From CAYQTL01 sp964420405 (GTDB lineage Bacteria; Acidobacteriota; Thermoanaerobaculia; Thermoanaerobaculales; Sulfomarinibacteraceae), in the NCBI GenBank assembly GCA_964420405.1, contig CAYQTL010000014.1, forward strand, positions 1-64,000: a DNA stretch of 64,000 nt, given 5' to 3'. The notes under the pieces were generated by a model. It made no database searches. It was given only the letters and a program-made list of their open reading frames with translations, and was not told where the DNA came from. This document shows, one piece after another, positions 62,588 to 64,000 of the stretch (positions within the stretch are counted from its first letter, which is position 1; each line of letters opens with the position of its first letter). Made by a program: the position numbers and the translations under genes.

Positions 62588-64000
62588 CGCGGCCGCCGCT
62601 GGCGCGGTGGCTCGCCGCCGCGGCCCTCGCCGGCGCGTGCGCGCCGGGGCCGGTCAGCCTTCCCCCGCACTCCGGGCAGCGGCTCGCGACGATGTCCGAT
62701 GCCGTCGCCCTGCGTCGCTCCGATCCGGCCGCGGCGGCCGGGCTGCTGGCCGAGGCCGGTCCCGGAACGGTGCTGGAGGAGTACCGGTTCGAGGCCTGGC
62801 ACGAGGCGCTGCGCGCATCGGGCGCGCCGGCCGATGCCTGGCGGCGGTTCCTGGAGGCCGGTCCCCCTCCCCGACTGCTGCGGGACGCCTGGCGGCGGCT
62901 CGGCGAGCTGCTCGCGGCCGCGGGTGACCGCGAGGCGCTGGCGGCGCTGCTCGCGCGGCCGCCGGCGGGGCTCGAGCCGGTCGCCGACGAGCTGGCGGTG
63001 GCCGTGCGCCTCGAGCCCGGCTGGGAGGACGCCGCGCTGCGCCTCGCCGAGCGCGCGCCCGCTCGCCTGCTCCGGGTGGCGCCGGATGTCGAGGAGCGGC
63101 TGCTGGCGGCGCTCGGTCCGGCGGCCAGGCTGCGCCGGGCCGCCGCGTGGGTGGAGGCGGGCGAGCCGGCCGTCGCCCGCCGCGAGCTGCGGGCGGTGCG
63201 GGCGACGGGAGCCGTCGAGGCCGAGCGCCGGCGGGCCCTGGCGCGCCTCGAGCTCGAGCGGGGAGCCGTCACCCGGGCGCTGTCGGCGGTGCCGTCGCCG
63301 GGCCGATCGGCGCCGGAGGATCACCTCGTGCGGGCGGCCGCGTTCCGCCTCCGCGGCTGGTCGCGGGTTCCCGAGCCACGCGCGGCGGCGGCCTTCCGGG
63401 ACTGCCTGACGGCGGCGCGGCGGGCGGCATCGGGTCTGGAGACGGCGTCCGGCACCGGTGCGGAGGCGCGCCGGCTCGTGCTGGAGTGCGGCACCGAGGC
63501 GGGGGCCCTCGACCCCGCCCTCGCGGCGTGGCGCGAGCTCGAGGCGGCGGGGCGCACCGGCGAGCGCCGCGACTGGCTGGGCAGGCGACTGGGCGTCGCG
63601 CTGGCGCTCGCGGGCAGGCCCGAGGTCGCCGGCCTCGCCACGGCGATCGACGACCACCGGCGGTGCCTCGAGTACTGGGCGGCGCGGTCACGGGGTGACA
63701 GCGTCGTGCTCGAGGGGCTCGCAGCCGAGCCGGTCGCCGATCTGTACGGTGTCTGGTCCCGGCGCCGGCTCGGCGTGCCGGCCCCCGCCGGCGTGGCGCT
63801 GCCGCCCGCCGTCGGCGCCGCGGGGGTGCCGTTCGCGGTGCGCTGGCTCGAGGAGCGCGGCGAGCGCGCGGCGGCGCTGGACGAGTGGCAACGGGTCGCG
63901 GCGGTGCGCGGCCTGGACAGGTCCGAGGCCGTCGCCGCCGCCGGGCTCGGCGCCCGTGCGGGCGAGCCGATGGTGGCGATCCGACTGCTGCGGGGCCGGA
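62584..64000 (+). CDS. Probable soluble lytic murein transglycosylase, N-terminal part (partial)
   Basis: The gene starts with GTG in a GTGA overlap and runs off the right edge with an open frame of over 470 codons. A hydrophobic leader (ARWLAAAALAGACAPG) looks like a signal peptide or lipoprotein signal. The rest is an Ala/Leu/Arg-rich helical repeat domain (RRSDPAAAAGLLAEAGPG; RRALARLELERGAVTRAL; AVRWLEERGERAAALDEW), like the superhelical U-domain of Slt70. The catalytic domain would lie beyond the window, so this identity is inferred from the fold and from family practice; any TPR-like secreted protein is possible. Confidence 0.55.
   Translation, partial: MTRPPLARWLAAAALAGACAPGPVSLPPHSGQRLATMSDAVALRRSDPAAAAGLLAEAGPGTVLEEYRFEAWHEALRASGAPADAWRRFLEAGPPPRLLRDAWRRLGELLAAAGDREALAALLARPPAGLEPVADELAVAVRLEPGWEDAALRLAERAPARLLRVAPDVEERLLAALGPAARLRRAAAWVEAGEPAVARRELRAVRATGAVEAERRRALARLELERGAVTRALSAVPSPGRSAPEDHLVRAAAFRLRGWSRVPEPRAAAAFRDCLTAARRAASGLETASGTGAEARRLVLECGTEAGALDPALAAWRELEAAGRTGERRDWLGRRLGVALALAGRPEVAGLATAIDDHRRCLEYWAARSRGDSVVLEGLAAEPVADLYGVWSRRRLGVPAPAGVALPPAVGAAGVPFAVRWLEERGERAAALDEWQRVAAVRGLDRSEAVAAAGLGARAGEPMVAIRLLRGR

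Noticed and set aside
62584..64000. Confident call of a lytic transglycosylase
   Set aside because: Only the helical N-terminal part is in the window; the catalytic Glu and SLT motifs cannot be checked, so the call is kept tentative.

Overview
The window is about 70% or more GC and densely coded, and it begins at an assembly edge (the first ten bases match the 3' end of an Illumina adapter). Lipid A/Kdo genes (an LpxL-like acyltransferase, lpxK, waaA), a BamE/SmpA-like lipoprotein, an RND efflux trio and an RlpA lipoprotein indicate a Gram-negative, LPS-bearing diderm. The gene content and GC fit an Acidobacteriota-like lineage; this is an inference from gene content, not a phylogenetic placement.

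Layout. 1-9.5 kb (minus): one apparent operon, czcC-, czcB- and czcA-like metal efflux genes, then a CHASE2 histidine kinase, a sigma-54 response regulator and a partial secreted protein. 9.7-16.5 kb: rlpA and purB (minus), then a Tat-lipoprotein sulfatase-fold protein, a vapC remnant, arginine deiminase and an SGNH-like protein (plus). 16.4-23.2 kb (minus): acyltransferase-lpxK-waaA, then arcC, prmC, prfA, rpmE. 23.7-27.7 kb (minus): icd, a fused citD-citE gene and citF, a citrate-cleaving module. 28-36.3 kb: a DPM1-like glycosyltransferase, a membrane phosphodiesterase-like protein, pyrF, a DUF4845-like protein, lepB, tsaD, a DUF1573 protein and mpl. 36.4-52.7 kb (minus): a long housekeeping run, YggS, zinc-ribbon protein, M20 peptidase, glmU-like, tkt, tal, glmS, pcrA, hslVU, an FN3-like lipoprotein, dapF, pgpA, plus a CAT-anticodon tRNA. 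53.4-64 kb: rpoD and dnaG divergently arranged, mutS2, rpsU, a coiled-coil lipoprotein, a GAF-like protein and the start of a probable lytic transglycosylase.

Two features of organisation stand out. First, gene pairs are often fused by a four-base GTGA (nine cases) or ATGA (two cases) stop/start overlap, which implies translational coupling. Second, most long spacers carry arrays of a CGG-anchored hexamer (CGGGAT/CGGGAA and relatives; GATCCC on the other strand), often as two inverted arms, sometimes running into a CAGCGA-rich tail that is recognisably homologous between distant spacers. Other repeats are a REP-like stem-loop family whose stems covary, one copy of which truncates a vapC gene, and four tandem GGCCGGGG hairpins directly after glmS.

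The genes are mostly core metabolism and information processing. The more unusual elements are the repeat families, the citD-citE fusion beside icd, two alkaline-phosphatase-superfamily proteins with degraded metal sites, and a sigma-54 two-component pair carrying a GAFTNA loop next to a metal pump.
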